From the NCBI RefSeq assembly GCF_015477775.1, contig NZ_JADLQO010000009.1, positions 62,001 to 126,000 of the forward strand: a stretch of DNA of 64,000 nucleotides, read 5' to 3'. The notes under the pieces are model-generated. The model worked only from the letters and a program-made list of their open reading frames with translations, had not been told where the DNA came from and did no database searches. A program made the position numbers and the translations under genes. Below, piece by piece: positions 63,177-64,000 of the stretch. Each line of letters begins with the position of its first letter. The stretch's first letter is position 1. Source of the DNA: Nocardia abscessus. GTDB lineage: Bacteria > Actinomycetota > Actinomycetes > Mycobacteriales > Mycobacteriaceae.

Positions 63177-64000
63177 ATGTCCACTCCACTGTTGTCACCC
63201 GTCGACACCGCTCCCGGCTTCGAGCGTGCACTGGATGTCTTTCACCGCGCTGCGCATCAGGTGCCGGCCTACAGCGAGTTCCTCGCCCGGCATGGAATCG
63301 ACCCGGCAAACGTCCGGACGCCGACGGAATTCGCCACTGTGCCGCCGATGACGAAAGAGAACTACCTGCGGCACTACCCGCTCGAGACATTGCTGTGGCA
63401 CGGCGACGTCACACAGGCGGGCACCTGGTCGTGCAGCTCCGGATCCTCCGGCCGGCCGACCTATTGGCCGCGCGACCTCGTCGCCCACGAGGAGGCGATC
63501 GAGCTCTACAGCCGGATGTTCCGTAGGCACTTCCAGACTCACCGGCGTTCGACGCTGCTGGTGATCTGCTTCGCCATGGGCAACTGGATCGGCGGCACGT
63601 ACACCTACACGGCGGCGCTGGCATTGCGCGGCCGTGGCCACAAACTGTCGGTCATCACCCCGGGCATCGAACTCGAGACGATCCTGGCGAACATCGCCGA
63701 GCTGGGGCCGCGCTACGACCAAGTAGTCATCGCCGGATATCCGCCGTTCGTCAAAGACGTGCTCGACCATGCGCCCGAAGAGGTACTGCGGCAGGATCTG
63801 CGTGTGCTCCTCGCGGGCGAGGCCATCACCGAGCAGTGGCGCGACTACGTTCTCGAACGGATCGGCAAAGCCGGGCGCCCCGAGGACATCTGCGTCGTCT
63901 ACGGCACGGCCGACGCGGGCATCATGGGGTGCGAGACCCGGACCACCATCGCGGTCCGGCGAGCGGCGCTGCGGGATCCCGCGCTGCGGGAAGCTTTGTT
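63177..64000 (+). CDS. PaaK-like adenylate-forming enzyme, 5' part
   Basis: The frame opens at ATG 63177 (GGAAGGA 10 nt upstream) and remains open to the window edge, giving 274 residues. It resembles phenylacetate-CoA ligase-type AMP-forming enzymes: the P-loop-like SCSSGSSGRPTYWPR (about 83-97), CFAMGNWIGG, and the acyl-adenylate motif region VVYGTADAGIMG. The C-terminal half is missing. It is divergent from the WD40 gene. Substrate unknown. Confidence 0.85.
   Translation, partial: MSTPLLSPVDTAPGFERALDVFHRAAHQVPAYSEFLARHGIDPANVRTPTEFATVPPMTKENYLRHYPLETLLWHGDVTQAGTWSCSSGSSGRPTYWPRDLVAHEEAIELYSRMFRRHFQTHRRSTLLVICFAMGNWIGGTYTYTAALALRGRGHKLSVITPGIELETILANIAELGPRYDQVVIAGYPPFVKDVLDHAPEEVLRQDLRVLLAGEAITEQWRDYVLERIGKAGRPEDICVVYGTADAGIMGCETRTTIAVRRAALRDPALREAL

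Overview
The window is high-GC DNA from an actinobacterium of the Mycobacteriales, most likely Nocardia or a close relative. Evidence: GTG starts and 4-bp stop/start overlaps throughout, a mycobacterial-type nuo operon with a single-receiver response regulator just upstream, DUF5753-type XRE regulators, a DUF2599 secreted protein, and a b-subunit fragment resembling the mycobacterial b-delta ATP synthase protein. No tRNA, rRNA or CRISPR array was seen.

Layout. (1) 1-4.1 kb: the tail of a b-subunit-like protein, an amidase, an integrase remnant, an intact tyrosine recombinase, and copy A of a ~180-bp dispersed repeat. (2) 4.1-10.8 kb: two tandem modules on the minus strand, each an NDH-2-like flavoprotein followed by an ECF41 sigma factor with a SnoaL-like C-terminal domain. 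Two membrane protein genes follow the first module, and copy B of the repeat closes the interval. Both flavoprotein genes have a candidate ECF41 promoter at the same distance from the start codon. (3) 10.8-12.2 kb: a plasmid-like patch with repeated operator-like words, a perfect dif-like dyad, and a long coiled-coil protein with a Cys/His N-terminus. (4) 12.5-19.8 kb: HdeD-like membrane protein, cytosolic-looking S8 protease, two alpha/beta hydrolases around a TetR gene, and a DUF6879/XRE-DUF5753 cassette. A frameshifted sigma-factor fragment and the nuo terminator follow.

(5) 19.8-36.6 kb: complex I, nuoA to nuoN, on the minus strand. nuoH and nuoI are one continuous reading frame encoding a NuoH-NuoI fusion. 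A CRP-like site lies upstream of nuoA. (6) 36.7-40.3 kb: an uncharacterised three-gene unit (Rossmann/FAD-like protein, small membrane protein, zinc-knuckle/FHA protein). (7) 40.5-46.5 kb: a compact Calvin-Benson-Bassham operon, cbbL-cbbS-cbbX-FBPase-PRK, with a divergent LysR regulator (CbbR). Red-type RuBisCO with its activase CbbX, plus FBPase and PRK, supplies the functions specific to CO2 fixation; the remaining steps would come from central metabolism elsewhere.

(8) 46.5-56.5 kb: DNA polymerase IV with an SOS-box-like palindrome on its start codon, a BlaI/M56 pair, an AlkZ-like DNA glycosylase, a TetR-controlled drug ABC exporter with duplicated operators, an MFS exporter, a thioesterase divergent from an HxlR regulator, and a Nudix hydrolase. 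(9) 56.5-64 kb: small membrane proteins, an orphan receiver protein with an unrecognised C-terminus, a secreted DUF2599 protein, a 1252-residue XRE-NTPase-TM-WD40 protein, and the start of a PaaK-like adenylate-forming enzyme cut by the window edge.
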